A DNA stretch of 21,637 nucleotides from CAYOVG01 sp964407285 (GCA_964407285.1 CAYOVG010000078.1:1-21637), one strand, 5' to 3'; shown: positions 7,816 through 16,334, numbered from the stretch's first letter. Numbers and translations: made by a program. Notes: generated from the sequence alone by a model not told the origin.

Positions 7816-8885
7816 AGCCTGATGCCCTCTTTCTCCGCGGTCGCGGAGACGATCTCGCCGAGAATGGCTCTCATATCATACGTGAAGTCCCATTCCGGAA
7901 AGTCATTCTTGAACTTGCGCACATCGGAAATCCACCAGATATGGTCTCCAATCCGCGCCTGGTCGGAAAGGGAGAAAACAAGTTCCCTGCCCGACATTTC
8001 CGCGATTATGTCGACCGCTTCCAGAATCGAACAGTTGCTGTGCCTGCCGCCCCCCATATTGTAAACCGCACCGGGCTTCGGTGACTGGTGGAAATGCCAG
8101 AAGGCGTTCACGAGATCGTAACTGTGTATGTTGTCCCTGACCTGCTTGCCTTTGTAGCCGTATATGGTGTACGGACGGCCGGTGAGCTGGCATTTGACCA
8201 CGTATGCAAGAAAGCCGTGCAATTCCGCCCCGCTGTGGGCGGGGCCGGTGAGACACCCTCCGCGGAATACTCCCGTCTTCATTCCGAAATAGCGGCCGTA
8301 TTCCTGGCACATCACGTCGGCGGCAACCTTGCTCGCCCCGAAGACCGAGTGCTTGCACTGATCGATGGACATCGATTCATCGATCCCGAATTCCGCATAT
8401 GGGTGGCCTTCCCGGCATTCCCACCGGCTGGGAGTCTCGACAAGCGGCAGGAAATTGGGAGCGTCTCCGTAAACCTTGTTCGTTGAGGTGAAAATGAATG
8501 TTGCTTCCGGGGCGAATTGCCTGGCCGCTTCCAGCAGGTAAAGAGTCGCGCATGCATTGATGTTGAAATCGGTCAGCGGTTCTCGCGCCGCCCAATCGTG
8601 GGAAGGTTGCGCGGCGCAATGCACCACGAGCGAGATATCTCTCCCGTATTTCTGAAAGAGGCTTTCGATTGCCTTCTGATCCCTGATATCGAGATCGAGA
8701 TGGGTATATCCCGGCAGGCTTTGCTTGAGGATTTGAGCATTCCAGTCGGTGGAGCCGTCAGCCCCGAAAAAGTAAGCGCGCATGTTGTTGTCGATCCCGA
8801 TGATCTCCATTCCCTTGGCATGAAGAAACCGGGTGGTTTCACTTCCGATAAGACCTGATGAGCCTGTTACCACAGCAACCGACAT
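7812..8885 (-). CDS. NAD-dependent epimerase, CDP-paratose 2-epimerase-like
   Basis: Extended SDR enzyme of 357 residues. Seen: AVVTGSSGLIGSE as the Rossmann dinucleotide motif, GIDNNMRAYFFG, HCAAQPSHDWAAREPLTDFNIN, FTSTNKVYGDAPN, the catalytic tyrosine/lysine pair in the segment VFGASKVAADV region, GGCLTGPAHSGAELHGFL and YGYKGKQVRDNIHSYDL, then HIWWISDVRKF near the C-terminus. These blocks match a well-populated group usually annotated as CDP-paratose 2-epimerase (RfbE-like); the N-terminal STNKVYGD also occurs in Salmonella RfbE. The likely job is epimerisation of a CDP- or related sugar made with RfbF/RfbG. ATG at 8885 with AGAGGGA about nine bases upstream. Its end overlaps the GT2 gene by four bases. 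The exact substrate is not proven by sequence. Confidence 0.85.
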   Translation of the reverse strand: MSVAVVTGSSGLIGSETTRFLHAKGMEIIGIDNNMRAYFFGADGSTDWNAQILKQSLPGYTHLDLDIRDQKAIESLFQKYGRDISLVVHCAAQPSHDWAAREPLTDFNINACATLYLLEAARQFAPEATFIFTSTNKVYGDAPNFLPLVETPSRWECREGHPYAEFGIDESMSIDQCKHSVFGASKVAADVMCQEYGRYFGMKTGVFRGGCLTGPAHSGAELHGFLAYVVKCQLTGRPYTIYGYKGKQVRDNIHSYDLVNAFWHFHQSPKPGAVYNMGGGRHSNCSILEAVDIIAEMSGRELVFSLSDQARIGDHIWWISDVRKFKNDFPEWDFTYDMRAILGEIVSATAEKEGIRL

Positions 8886-8921
8886 GCCTGTTTATCCCTC
8901 TTCTATTGAACTATTGAACAG

Positions 8922-9995
8922 CTAGGTGAACAATGGTTTCAGATGACTTGTCCCCGACTCCAGCCAGGCAAAGATATCTTCGGCGATCTGCTTCGGACGA
9001 ATCCGGGGGGTCCACGAGAACGCCTTTGCCGCTTTTGAACTGTCGGCAACGAAATAGGGCACATCCACGTTCGCCGTTGCCGGCGACGACCCGATTTCAA
9101 TCTCTCTCCCGGCGACTTCCCTGCAGATGGACGTGTATTCTCTAAGGCTTACCGAACCCTGCGGACCACCGCCCGCACAGAATACATCCCCTCTGAACTT
9201 CGAAACCTCGGGCATCTGAACCTTGATCAACTCGAACAGGTCCAGGGGATGCAAGAGATCTCTCACCTGCTTTCCCTTCCCGCCGAAACCCGTGTAGGAG
9301 AGCGCGCCTCCAAAAGCGTGTCGCGCCACCCAAAGCGTAAACACACCCTGGTCGGTTTTTCCGAATTGCCCCGCTCCGGCGATGACGCCGCATCTGTTGA
9401 TGATTGACGGGTAGTCGTAATTGGCGCCGTATTCCTCGATGAACAATTCTGACGCCAGCTTCGAGGAACCGTAGAGAGACCGGAATCCCGCTCCGGTGGT
9501 GGGAAAGTCCTCCGAAACGCCGGAGCCCGAAAAACCCGGAGGGTGTCCGCCTTCTTCAGGTTCGAACCTCGATGCGGTCTCCTTGAGCCGTATGGCCTTA
9601 AGGGCGGGAATGGAATAGACGCGGCTGGTCGATAGGAAAATCATGCCGCCGCTACGCAGCCTCCCGAACTCCAGGCAATTCAGAGTACCCATGAGATTGG
9701 TGTCCGTCAGATACCTGGGAGACTGGCCTCCCGTGCCCGCAAGCACGCTCGGTTCCGCCGAGGCCTCGATGATCAGATCGAAAGAACCGGGCAGGTCGTC
9801 CAGATCGGACCGGTTCCGGATGTCGCCATGGACGAAATCCACTCCCATACGCTTGAATATGGGAATATTGAGTTCAGCCCCGCGGCGCTTGAGGTTATCC
9901 AGCGCCACCACGTCGCATCCGGCGAAATTTTCCTTGAACGATTTACACAGCGACGCGCCTACAAACCCTGCGCCGCCTGTTATGAGTATTCTCAT
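8922..9995 (-). CDS. NAD-dependent epimerase, second CDP-paratose 2-epimerase-like enzyme
   Basis: Extended SDR of 357 residues. Seen: ILITGGAGFVGASLCKSF as the NAD-binding start, ALDNLKRRGAELNI (very like FDNLSRKGATDNL in Salmonella RfbE), FVHGDIRNRSDLDDL, EASAEPSVLAG, FLSTSRVYSIP, the catalytic YGSSKLASELF (YxxxK intact), GKGKQVRDLLHPLDLFEL and FVADSSKAAKAFSW. The likeness to classic RfbE is stronger here than in the neighbouring epimerase, so this one is the better candidate for a CDP-paratose/tyvelose-type 2-epimerase. ATG at 9995 with AGAGG six bases upstream. It follows the tandem GT2 gene by 44 bases and precedes the other epimerase by 36 bases. A role in another nucleotide-sugar branch cannot be excluded. 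Confidence 0.87.
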   Translation of the reverse strand: MRILITGGAGFVGASLCKSFKENFAGCDVVALDNLKRRGAELNIPIFKRMGVDFVHGDIRNRSDLDDLPGSFDLIIEASAEPSVLAGTGGQSPRYLTDTNLMGTLNCLEFGRLRSGGMIFLSTSRVYSIPALKAIRLKETASRFEPEEGGHPPGFSGSGVSEDFPTTGAGFRSLYGSSKLASELFIEEYGANYDYPSIINRCGVIAGAGQFGKTDQGVFTLWVARHAFGGALSYTGFGGKGKQVRDLLHPLDLFELIKVQMPEVSKFRGDVFCAGGGPQGSVSLREYTSICREVAGREIEIGSSPATANVDVPYFVADSSKAAKAFSWTPRIRPKQIAEDIFAWLESGTSHLKPLFT

Positions 9996-10039
9996 CGGTA
10001 GCCTCTACTGGAGAATCGCGGACAAATTCCTTCTGTCGA

Positions 10040-11905
10040 TCAAGCCGTAATGCCGCTGTCCGCCCTCAGCACTTCTTCCCTTACGGCGAAGTCTTCCCTG
10101 TCGAGACGCAGGTTCGGATTGTAGTACGGGTCCCCTTTTTCCAGGAGATGTTTCCATTTGCTGCGAAAAAAGCCTGTCTCCCGCTCGAAGCGGGCCTTTT
10201 TCTCAGGCGTATCCTCGTAACCGCGGCTCTTGGATTCGTAATGGATCAGTTCCGCGTACGGAGTAAATATGATCCTGTACCCGAGTTCCCGGACCTTCAG
10301 GCAAAAATCCACATCGTTGCCCGCGATCGGAAGGTTCTCGGCGTCGAATCCCCCGACGGCGTCGAATACCTCGCGCCGGGTCATGAGGCATGCGCCGGTG
10401 ACGGCGCTTACATTATGGATGATCATGCTGCGCCCTATATAACCGGGATGATACCTGGGCATGCCCTTATGAGAATGGCCCGCGTAGCCGCCGATCCCCA
10501 AAATGATGCCTGCATGTTGGATAGTGTCGTCCGGAAAGTACAGTCGTGCTCCCACGGCGCCGATTTCCGGGCGTTGGGCATGCTCGACCATTGCGCTGAG
10601 CCATTCGGCATTCACCACTTCCATGTCGTTGTTCATGAACAGCAGAAGAGGTTCGTTCGTCTTCGAAACAGCGAAATTGTTGATCGCGGAGAAGTTGAAC
10701 GGCATCGGGCAGTCGATCACCCTCGCCCAGTTGCAGTCCCTCAGCCTCTCCAGGTATGCAATGGTCTTGGGATCGTCGCTCCCGTTGTCCACGACGTAAA
10801 TCGTGTAGTGATAGTAGGACGTTTTCTTCCTGATGGATTCGATGGCGGAGCGCAGAAGCCCGACCTGGTTCCTCGTGGGGATGATGATCGCCACCTGGAG
10901 CGGTTTTCTGATGTGGTAACGAACCCGGTAGCTGAGGTAGAATTTTCCCTGCTCGACAATGGCGTCCTGCCCGTTGTTGTCCAGGTAATCCTGAATGGCT
11001 TTCATTGCGGCCACATCGGCGTAAGTTTTGTTCATCGGATTGCCGGCCACCGATGTGGCCGCCATCCTCCAGTGATAGAGAATCTTCGGGATATGGTATA
11101 TTTTTGCGTCCTGCGAAGCGAGCCTCAGCACGAGATCGTAGTCCTGGCTGCCTTCATACCCCTCCCGAAAGCCTCCGATCTTCTCCACAAGGCTCTTGCG
11201 ATAGACCCCCAGGTGGCATGTGTACATCTGGGATAGGAGATGATCGGGGGCCCAGTCGGGCTTGAAGATCGGGTTCGTGAAGAAGCCGGAGGGATGTATG
11301 TGGTCCTCATCGCTGTAGATCATATCCGCATCGGGATGGAGATCGATCAGCTTCGCCACCTCGTAGAGGGCTTCAGGGGCAAGCTCGTCGTCATGGTCCA
11401 GCAGGGCGATGTACTCACCGGTGGCCATGGACAGGGCAACGTTGCTCGTCCTCGATATATGGTGGTGGTTGGGCAGGTGTCTGATGCGTATGCGGGGGTC
11501 CGCCTGCGCGTACTCCCTCAGGATGGTCATGATGTAAGGCTTGCTCGATGCGTCATCGACAAGGCAAAGCTCCCAGTCGGGGTAGTACTGGTCCAGGACG
11601 GAACTGATCACCCTTCGCAGCCACGGGGCGTCGACATCGTGAACGGGCACAAGGATGCTGAAAAGCGGCCGATGCCGTAACCGGCTGATCTCAAGATGGA
11701 TTTTCTCTATTTGCTCTTGGGTGGGTATGGATGGCCCGTAGAGATTGGAGCCGCCGACACGCGCTCTCAGACGCCGGACAATGCCGCCCGCTCCCTCTGC
11801 CTGCCAGATTTGCCGCAGTCTTTTCGTCAGCAACTCCCGTTGCCGGAAGAAAGACAACGCCAGGGTATACGCCGTTCTAAACTGATACTTGCGCCACTCA
11901 TCCAT
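10040..11905 (-). CDS. Tandem-domain GT2 glycosyltransferase
   Basis: Large cytoplasmic enzyme (621 residues from the chosen start) with two GT2 catalytic domains, as in many rhamnosyl- or O-antigen chain glycosyltransferases. Domain 1 begins at about residue 80 (FSILVPVHDVDAPWL), has CLVDDASS and the metal motif LLDHDDE at about 170. Domain 2 begins at about residue 337 (VAIIIPTRNQVGLL), has YVVDNGSDD and FMNNDMEV at about 425, and later GNDVDFCLKVRELGY. An N-terminal stretch of about 75 residues precedes domain 1. The frame is open to a GTG at 11947 with no ribosome-binding site; the ATG at 11905 has GGGA eight bases upstream and is preferred. It is the first gene of the long operon. Such two-domain proteins often add two successive sugars; which ones is unknown. 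Confidence 0.9.
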   Translation of the reverse strand: MDEWRKYQFRTAYTLALSFFRQRELLTKRLRQIWQAEGAGGIVRRLRARVGGSNLYGPSIPTQEQIEKIHLEISRLRHRPLFSILVPVHDVDAPWLRRVISSVLDQYYPDWELCLVDDASSKPYIMTILREYAQADPRIRIRHLPNHHHISRTSNVALSMATGEYIALLDHDDELAPEALYEVAKLIDLHPDADMIYSDEDHIHPSGFFTNPIFKPDWAPDHLLSQMYTCHLGVYRKSLVEKIGGFREGYEGSQDYDLVLRLASQDAKIYHIPKILYHWRMAATSVAGNPMNKTYADVAAMKAIQDYLDNNGQDAIVEQGKFYLSYRVRYHIRKPLQVAIIIPTRNQVGLLRSAIESIRKKTSYYHYTIYVVDNGSDDPKTIAYLERLRDCNWARVIDCPMPFNFSAINNFAVSKTNEPLLLFMNNDMEVVNAEWLSAMVEHAQRPEIGAVGARLYFPDDTIQHAGIILGIGGYAGHSHKGMPRYHPGYIGRSMIIHNVSAVTGACLMTRREVFDAVGGFDAENLPIAGNDVDFCLKVRELGYRIIFTPYAELIHYESKSRGYEDTPEKKARFERETGFFRSKWKHLLEKGDPYYNPNLRLDREDFAVREEVLRADSGITA

Positions 11906-12239
11906 CGAAAGAATCCCGTGCGGGTTGCTCGGAACACAGCTCCGCACACTTGGTTACAGTGTGAAAAGGAAAATGAGAGACAGCCCATGATTATAACACC
12001 CTTGCCGGACCCTGGACCGCAAACGCATGCGTTCGCGCGGCATCCCGGCGAAGGAGCCGTCAAGGGCTGAACTCAGCGATATTTCCGCATATATGCCGGC
12101 AAATGCCGTCCCTGTGCAGTCGGTTCAGGCCTCACTATCTAAAATGAGCGTGCGCCGTTGTCAAGCGAAGATTGGAGGCCCAACCGTTCGCGAAGGGGGA
12201 TCGGCGCCGAGCGGCCGCTCATCGGTTCTTCTGCTCCGC
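11906..12239 (-). promoter_or_regulatory. Intergenic leader of the long operon (two candidate promoters)
   Basis: This 334-base gap holds no believable gene. On the minus strand it carries a good -35/-10 pair at 12164-12136 (TTGACA, 17 bases, TAGATA), giving a leader of around 225 bases before the GT2 start. Nearer the gene, TGTTATAAT at 11996-11988 fits an extended -10 element with no good -35. Two short GC palindromes abut at 12201-12210 and 12209-12220, just after the methyltransferase stop. They lack a following T-run, so I do not call them a terminator. Confidence 0.45.
12136..12164 (-). promoter_or_regulatory. Sigma-70-like promoter for the long glycan operon
   Basis: Minus strand: perfect -35 hexamer TTGACA at 12164-12159, a 17-base spacer, and -10 TAGATA at 12141-12136. 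The spacer ends in CGCTCATT, which is shared at the same place by the promoter upstream of the methyltransferase at 13372-13400. It precedes the 11905-to-1 gene run, for which it is the best placed start signal. Confidence 0.5.
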
Positions 12240-13106
12240 CTACCGCGAAACCGTGCGGCGTTTCTCCGCGTAGGCGAACAAAACGTCCCCCATTCCGCAC
12301 AATGGAGCCTTCTCACGAAGGTTTCTTTCCACGAATCCCCTCCCGACGAGGTACCGAAGGAGCGGGAAGGGCGTACGCTCCCTGATGACATTCGTGTCCA
12401 ATTCCGCGGTAGCCACCCGCTTCGGATCGAATCCGTTCAGCCTCAGCATTTTCGTCATTGTCTTTGGAGTAAAATAGATAATATGATCGCCGGGTCCGAT
12501 CGACGGCCAGCGATACCGGATCAGCAGGCGCACAAGACTCGAAAAATTCGGAGTCGAAAGCGCGAGCAGCCCACCGGGCCGCAAGAGCCGATTCACCTGT
12601 TCGAGAATCGCCATCGGATTCTGCAAATGTTCGATCGTCTCCCACATCGTGATGACATCGTAGTGACCGTCGGGGAGTGGGAGTTCGGCAATCTCCCCGA
12701 TGTGAACCTTGAGGTTGAATTCCTTGCGCGCGTACTCCACGGCTGAAGGCAGTATTTCAACCCCTTCCACCTCCCACCCGTGTTTGCGCGCTTCCGCCAT
12801 AAAGAAACCCGCCCCGCAACCCACATCCAGCAGGCGGTGAGAGCCCGTGAAGTACGGTTTCATCATTTCCAGGGGTTCGGCATAACGCGTCGCAAGGTCA
12901 ACCACGGCATAGGAAGGGAGATATTCCTCGTTCCAGTACTGGGAACCGCGCAGTCTTGCGCGCATCTCTTCCATCGGTATTTGCGGAGTGACGTATACGA
13001 GACCGCAGGACGGGCATTTCCTGATCTGCCCGTAGATGCTGCGGGCTTTCCTCCAGGAAGCGCCGCACATTCTGCAATCGACGAACTCGGTAAAAGGATC
13101 ATCCAT
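12240..13106 (-). CDS. SAM-dependent methyltransferase with N-terminal zinc ribbon
   Basis: Class I methyltransferase of 288 residues. The first part has two cysteine pairs (CRMCG at about residue 11 and CPSCG at about 31), forming a probable zinc ribbon. The Rossmann domain follows with motif I LLDVGCGAGFF, the acidic GVEILPSAVEYA, YDVITMWETIEHLQNP and LLRPGGLLALSTPN. Members of this type are common in polysaccharide clusters, where they may methylate a sugar or cap a glycan; the target here is unknown. Starts at 13169 (TTG) and 13163 (ATG) are also in frame. I use the ATG at 13106 because GGAAAG lies six bases upstream and the protein then begins just before the ribbon, as usual. It appears to be transcribed alone from the promoter at 13372-13400. 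Confidence 0.86.
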   Translation of the reverse strand: MDDPFTEFVDCRMCGASWRKARSIYGQIRKCPSCGLVYVTPQIPMEEMRARLRGSQYWNEEYLPSYAVVDLATRYAEPLEMMKPYFTGSHRLLDVGCGAGFFMAEARKHGWEVEGVEILPSAVEYARKEFNLKVHIGEIAELPLPDGHYDVITMWETIEHLQNPMAILEQVNRLLRPGGLLALSTPNFSSLVRLLIRYRWPSIGPGDHIIYFTPKTMTKMLRLNGFDPKRVATAELDTNVIRERTPFPLLRYLVGRGFVERNLREKAPLCGMGDVLFAYAEKRRTVSR

Positions 13107-13371
13107 GAGACGCTTTCCATGTGCCCGGTGACGAATATCGCCGTAACTTCCTTTTTTTGTCATCGCCAATCCCGCGAGGGAGTATTCAAGGCGCGTCGGA
13201 AGCCCTTTGCCCGGGCGCGAAATGCTTTAAGGGTTTACGCAACATGCAGGGGTTGTTCAGTTGTTTCGAGAGCGATGACCGCGCACAGCTCCGCAAACTC
13301 GCTTACCTCATGGCTGCGGCAGCAAGATAAACGGGAGTAGGCGATGAATCGCGGCGCAGATTTTGCCCCAC

Positions 13372-13400
13372 CTTTTAGAATGAGCGGATGGAATTGTCAA
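13372..13400 (-). promoter_or_regulatory. Sigma-70-like promoter for the methyltransferase gene
   Basis: Minus strand: TTGACA at 13400-13395, a 17-base spacer ending CGCTCATTC, and -10 TAAAAG at 13377-13372. It has the same architecture and shares fifteen identical core bases (TTGACAA and CGCTCATT) with the promoter at 12164-12136. It lies between the terminator hairpin and the methyltransferase start. Confidence 0.5.
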
Positions 13401-13460
13401 GGGTGAAGTGTCTGAGAGTGCGGTAGGATGGACGTATTTGCACCATGGAGACCAGGGAAC

Positions 13461-13500
13461 AAAAGCGGGCTATCCCGCGGCATTGCTGCCGCGGGATAGC
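13461..13500 (-). terminator. Rho-independent terminator of the FG-GAP protein gene
   Basis: A perfect 14-bp stem (13469-13482 paired with 13487-13500, arm GCTATCCCGCGGCA) with a four-base loop lies 33 bases past the stop at 13534. On the minus strand it is followed by CCGCTTTTGTT, a short T-rich tail. The stem is very strong; the T-run is modest, so termination efficiency is uncertain. Confidence 0.75.
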
Positions 13501-13533
13501 GTTAAACGTTACTCGATGATATAGCCGGACGAA

Positions 13534-16263
13534 TTACTGGGTGATCCTCACCTTGGCCTTGCCGGAACCCTGGGTGAATACGATCAAATCTCCCTTGCCG
13601 TCCCCATTGACGTCTCCAATGAAGGGCTGGTCGGTGGAAGATGTGGGGAAATCCGAGGAAAGGAGATAATTGTCGGACATTCCCGTACCCTGCGAGTACA
13701 CCACATAAACCTGGTTGTACGGAGGAGGAAGGAACGTCGCGAAATCGTCCTTGCGGTCTCCATTGATATCGCCGACCCTGATCCGCTGGCTGGATTCAAC
13801 GGCAAACCAGTCGTTCCACTTGTCCGAGTTGTGCCTGTCGTAAAACTCTCTACCGGTGGAAAGAGCCACGTAGACGTCACCCTTGGCCGTCGGGCTGTCG
13901 CTGGCGAAGGTGATGATATCGTCCTTGCCGTCTCCGTCCACATCTCCCACTTCAGGCCGCTCGTAGGTGCTTACGGCGAAGAACTCATGCCATGTCTCGA
14001 TCGCGTTGAATGCGTTGCTTCCATTCGATGTGGCCACGTAGACCCTGCCCGTATTCCTGGAGAAGAGAACCAGGTCTTCGTAACCGTCTCCGTTGACATC
14101 GCCGGTCTTGAGCACGTCGTCGGAACTGTCCCCGATCCTGTTCAGCCACAGCGCCGACTCGTTCATCCCCGCTCCAAAGGAGGTGGCGACATAGATCTGT
14201 CTCGTGGATTTGCCGAGCCACGTGGCGATGTCGTCCATTCCGTCCCCGTTGAAGTCGCCGATGACGATAGTCTCGTCCTGGCTGATGGCGAACCAGTCGT
14301 TCCATTTGTTGTTGGAACCGAAATAGCTGCCCTCCGAAAGAGCCACGTACACATCCCCGACGGCATTCGCGTTATCCCGCGTGAAGGTGATGATGTCGGT
14401 CTTCCCGTCCCCGTTGAAATCACCCACCATCGGAGTTTCCTTCGTATCCACCGCGAACCAGTCGTGCCACACGGCAAGACCTACCTTGATGGGAACATCG
14501 GCATAGCGGTAGGAGACGTTTCCCGCGGCATCGGTTATGACCGCGTAGATGTACCATTCGCCCTGGGGCACAAGGCTCGTGCTGAACGTGTAGCTATTGG
14601 TTCCGGGGTTGAAGGTGCTCGATCCGATCAACGTCCCGTTGTAACCGGAATTCGTGCTGTTGATGTAAAAGGCTACAGAGGCGTTTTCACTTTCTTTGTC
14701 GGTCGTCGTGAATTGGATGGTGAAATTGCTGCCGACGCCGGGTTCCGGAGGTGCGGTGAGCTTTACATCATAGATATAGAACCACGTATCGACGGAAGTT
14801 TCCGTCGGATCGAGCCTCATGTGGTAGACTTTGGAATTGCCCCTCCACCCGGTGTTGGCGGGGAAGGTATTGTCGATCGACAATATATTGGATCCCAGCA
14901 GGTCGATGGTGTACGAATGCGTGTCCTCGTATACGACGTTACCCTTGGTCTCGCTGCCGTCGACATTGATTCCGTTGTTCCACCAAATGACGCGGCTGAG
15001 GAAGCCCTTGTCCACCTTGTTGCTGATATTGGTGTAGTTGCTGGAGTCGATACCCATTTGGTACGTGAGGTAGCGGTATTTGGAAGTGTCGATAGGATTG
15101 TTCTGGTCGATGTTGAGCCAGACCTGGTCGTCGGATTCGTTCTGGTTCAGACCCGATGGAATATACGCTATGGCTTTAAGATATCCGTCGGTAAAGCTCC
15201 AATCCTTGAATTGCCGCTGGTACTCGGGCAGGTTCAGGTTGGCGACATCGCTGCTGTCGTGCATATCCCAAGGATTCCCGACTACCGCCGTGGCATAATC
15301 CTCGCCGGAGGTATAGCTGGGATTGGAGTACGCAATACGGGTCTTTCCATTGACGGTCAGCTTGCCGCTGTATCCGGATGTGGCCAGCAGCGTGTCGGAA
15401 TCCGTATTGTTGTAAAGCTTCAGATAGAAGTAGTAAGTTCCCGGTGGCAAAGCGGATGTCGGGAAAGTGTAGGAACCGTCGCTTGCCGTGGCGCGGGCGA
15501 AAAACGCGCCGTCGAATCCGCTGTTGTCGGAGTCGATATAGATGTTGACTTTATACTTGATGGCGGAATCGGTAGGAGATACCGTTTCCGAAGCGCTCCA
15601 ACTGATGGTATGGTTCGGAGCCGAGTTCGGATCGCTCGCGCGAATCCATGCATACGAAACCGTGGTGCCTGCCGGACCTGAGGAGGAAGGATCGAGCCGT
15701 ACCGCGGTTATGTTTGAAGATGTCCAACTGCTTGTGGAGGCGAAGTTGTAATGGTTCACCTTCCATGTATCGGGAAGCTGGATTCCCTGGGTATTGGTGT
15801 AGTATCCGTCGAATACCGCGCTTTTCATGGTTCCGTCGGGCCAGTCGACCTGCGTCCCCCAGTAAACTACATTGGTGTTGCTGCTGGATACCTTATCCAT
15901 GACCGAGAGGTAAGTGTATTTGCTGCCGTTCAGGGGAAAGTTCTGTCCCGTGCGGCCGGTGTTCAGAGCGAGGGGAAATCCCGCGAACAGGGGAAATACG
16001 TATCCGCCGGCCGTTGCGAAAGTACCGTTCCATGTCCCGCCATTTACATTGATACTCGAGTCGGTGAAGTTTTCTTCCCAGTACATCCCTCTTCGTTCGC
16101 TGAAAGACGAAAGGGGATACTGCATCACATCGCTGAAGTAATCGTCACCCTCCTTGACGCTCGTATCGGAGAGAGGCGACGTCAGACTGATCGTTGCCGC
16201 AAAACCGTTTACTGAGCCGAGCAAAAGCATAAGGCCCATTAGACACAAGACAACCTTTCGCAT
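13534..16263 (-). CDS. Secreted FG-GAP/VCBS-repeat protein with duplicated lectin-like front half
   Basis: A 909-residue exported protein. Seen: a signal peptide (MRKVVLCLMGLMLLLGSVNGFA, probable cleavage after FAA), then two tandem copies of a beta-rich unit (roughly residues 30-290 and 300-595), each ending in an Ig-like stretch (YIDSDNSGFDGAF and YINSTNSGYNGTL). The C-terminal third has six FG-GAP-like calcium motifs (GDFNGDGKTDI, GDFNGDGMDDI, GDVNGDGYEDL, GDVDGDGKDDI, GDINGDRKDDF, GDVNGDGKGDL) at about residues 611, 666, 719, 771, 830 and 880, spaced some 50-60 residues apart; these would form a beta-propeller. The start is the ATG at 16263, with GGAGGG four bases upstream; an ATG at 16275 overlaps that site and is rejected. 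There is no membrane anchor or sorting signal at the C-terminus. Likely a surface or extracellular glycan-binding protein; the function is inferred. It has its own terminator. Confidence 0.88.
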   Translation of the reverse strand: MRKVVLCLMGLMLLLGSVNGFAATISLTSPLSDTSVKEGDDYFSDVMQYPLSSFSERRGMYWEENFTDSSINVNGGTWNGTFATAGGYVFPLFAGFPLALNTGRTGQNFPLNGSKYTYLSVMDKVSSSNTNVVYWGTQVDWPDGTMKSAVFDGYYTNTQGIQLPDTWKVNHYNFASTSSWTSSNITAVRLDPSSSGPAGTTVSYAWIRASDPNSAPNHTISWSASETVSPTDSAIKYKVNIYIDSDNSGFDGAFFARATASDGSYTFPTSALPPGTYYFYLKLYNNTDSDTLLATSGYSGKLTVNGKTRIAYSNPSYTSGEDYATAVVGNPWDMHDSSDVANLNLPEYQRQFKDWSFTDGYLKAIAYIPSGLNQNESDDQVWLNIDQNNPIDTSKYRYLTYQMGIDSSNYTNISNKVDKGFLSRVIWWNNGINVDGSETKGNVVYEDTHSYTIDLLGSNILSIDNTFPANTGWRGNSKVYHMRLDPTETSVDTWFYIYDVKLTAPPEPGVGSNFTIQFTTTDKESENASVAFYINSTNSGYNGTLIGSSTFNPGTNSYTFSTSLVPQGEWYIYAVITDAAGNVSYRYADVPIKVGLAVWHDWFAVDTKETPMVGDFNGDGKTDIITFTRDNANAVGDVYVALSEGSYFGSNNKWNDWFAISQDETIVIGDFNGDGMDDIATWLGKSTRQIYVATSFGAGMNESALWLNRIGDSSDDVLKTGDVNGDGYEDLVLFSRNTGRVYVATSNGSNAFNAIETWHEFFAVSTYERPEVGDVDGDGKDDIITFASDSPTAKGDVYVALSTGREFYDRHNSDKWNDWFAVESSQRIRVGDINGDRKDDFATFLPPPYNQVYVVYSQGTGMSDNYLLSSDFPTSSTDQPFIGDVNGDGKGDLIVFTQGSGKAKVRITQ

Positions 16264-16334
16264 AAAACCCTCCATCTAAATTTGGCGCATAAAAAAACCG
16301 ATGCAAAACACTATATTGGTGTTGTGCGAGTTAT

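Larger units (their letters stand above)
13107..13533 (-). other. Intergenic region: terminator of the upstream gene plus methyltransferase leader
   Basis: No gene is credible in this 427-base stretch. Going down the minus strand it holds the hairpin terminator of the FG-GAP gene (13500-13461), a sigma-70-like promoter (13400-13372), and a leader of about 260 bases before the methyltransferase start at 13106. In-frame upstream starts at 13163 and 13169 lie inside it. The leader contains several short GC-rich inverted repeats, but I could not fold them into a known riboswitch or ops/JUMPstart element. Confidence 0.5.

Noticed and set aside
12201..12220. Abutting GC palindromes after the methyltransferase stop as a terminator
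   Set aside because: There is no T-run on either side; they may be a hairpin but do not look like an intrinsic terminator.
12236..12246. GCGGTAG near the methyltransferase end as an ops (RfaH) element
   Set aside because: It is incomplete, includes the stop codon of the gene, and lies upstream of the operon promoter rather than in the leader.
11935..13295. Shared 12-base word CACAGCTCCGCA in both leaders (11935 and 13284)
   Set aside because: A 12-base match is expected by chance in a window of this size, and the flanks do not align.
13831..15681. 616-residue open frame on the plus strand
   Set aside because: It is antisense to the FG-GAP gene and reflects the low stop frequency of that repetitive sequence; it shows no family motifs, while the minus-strand protein has a signal peptide and clear repeats.
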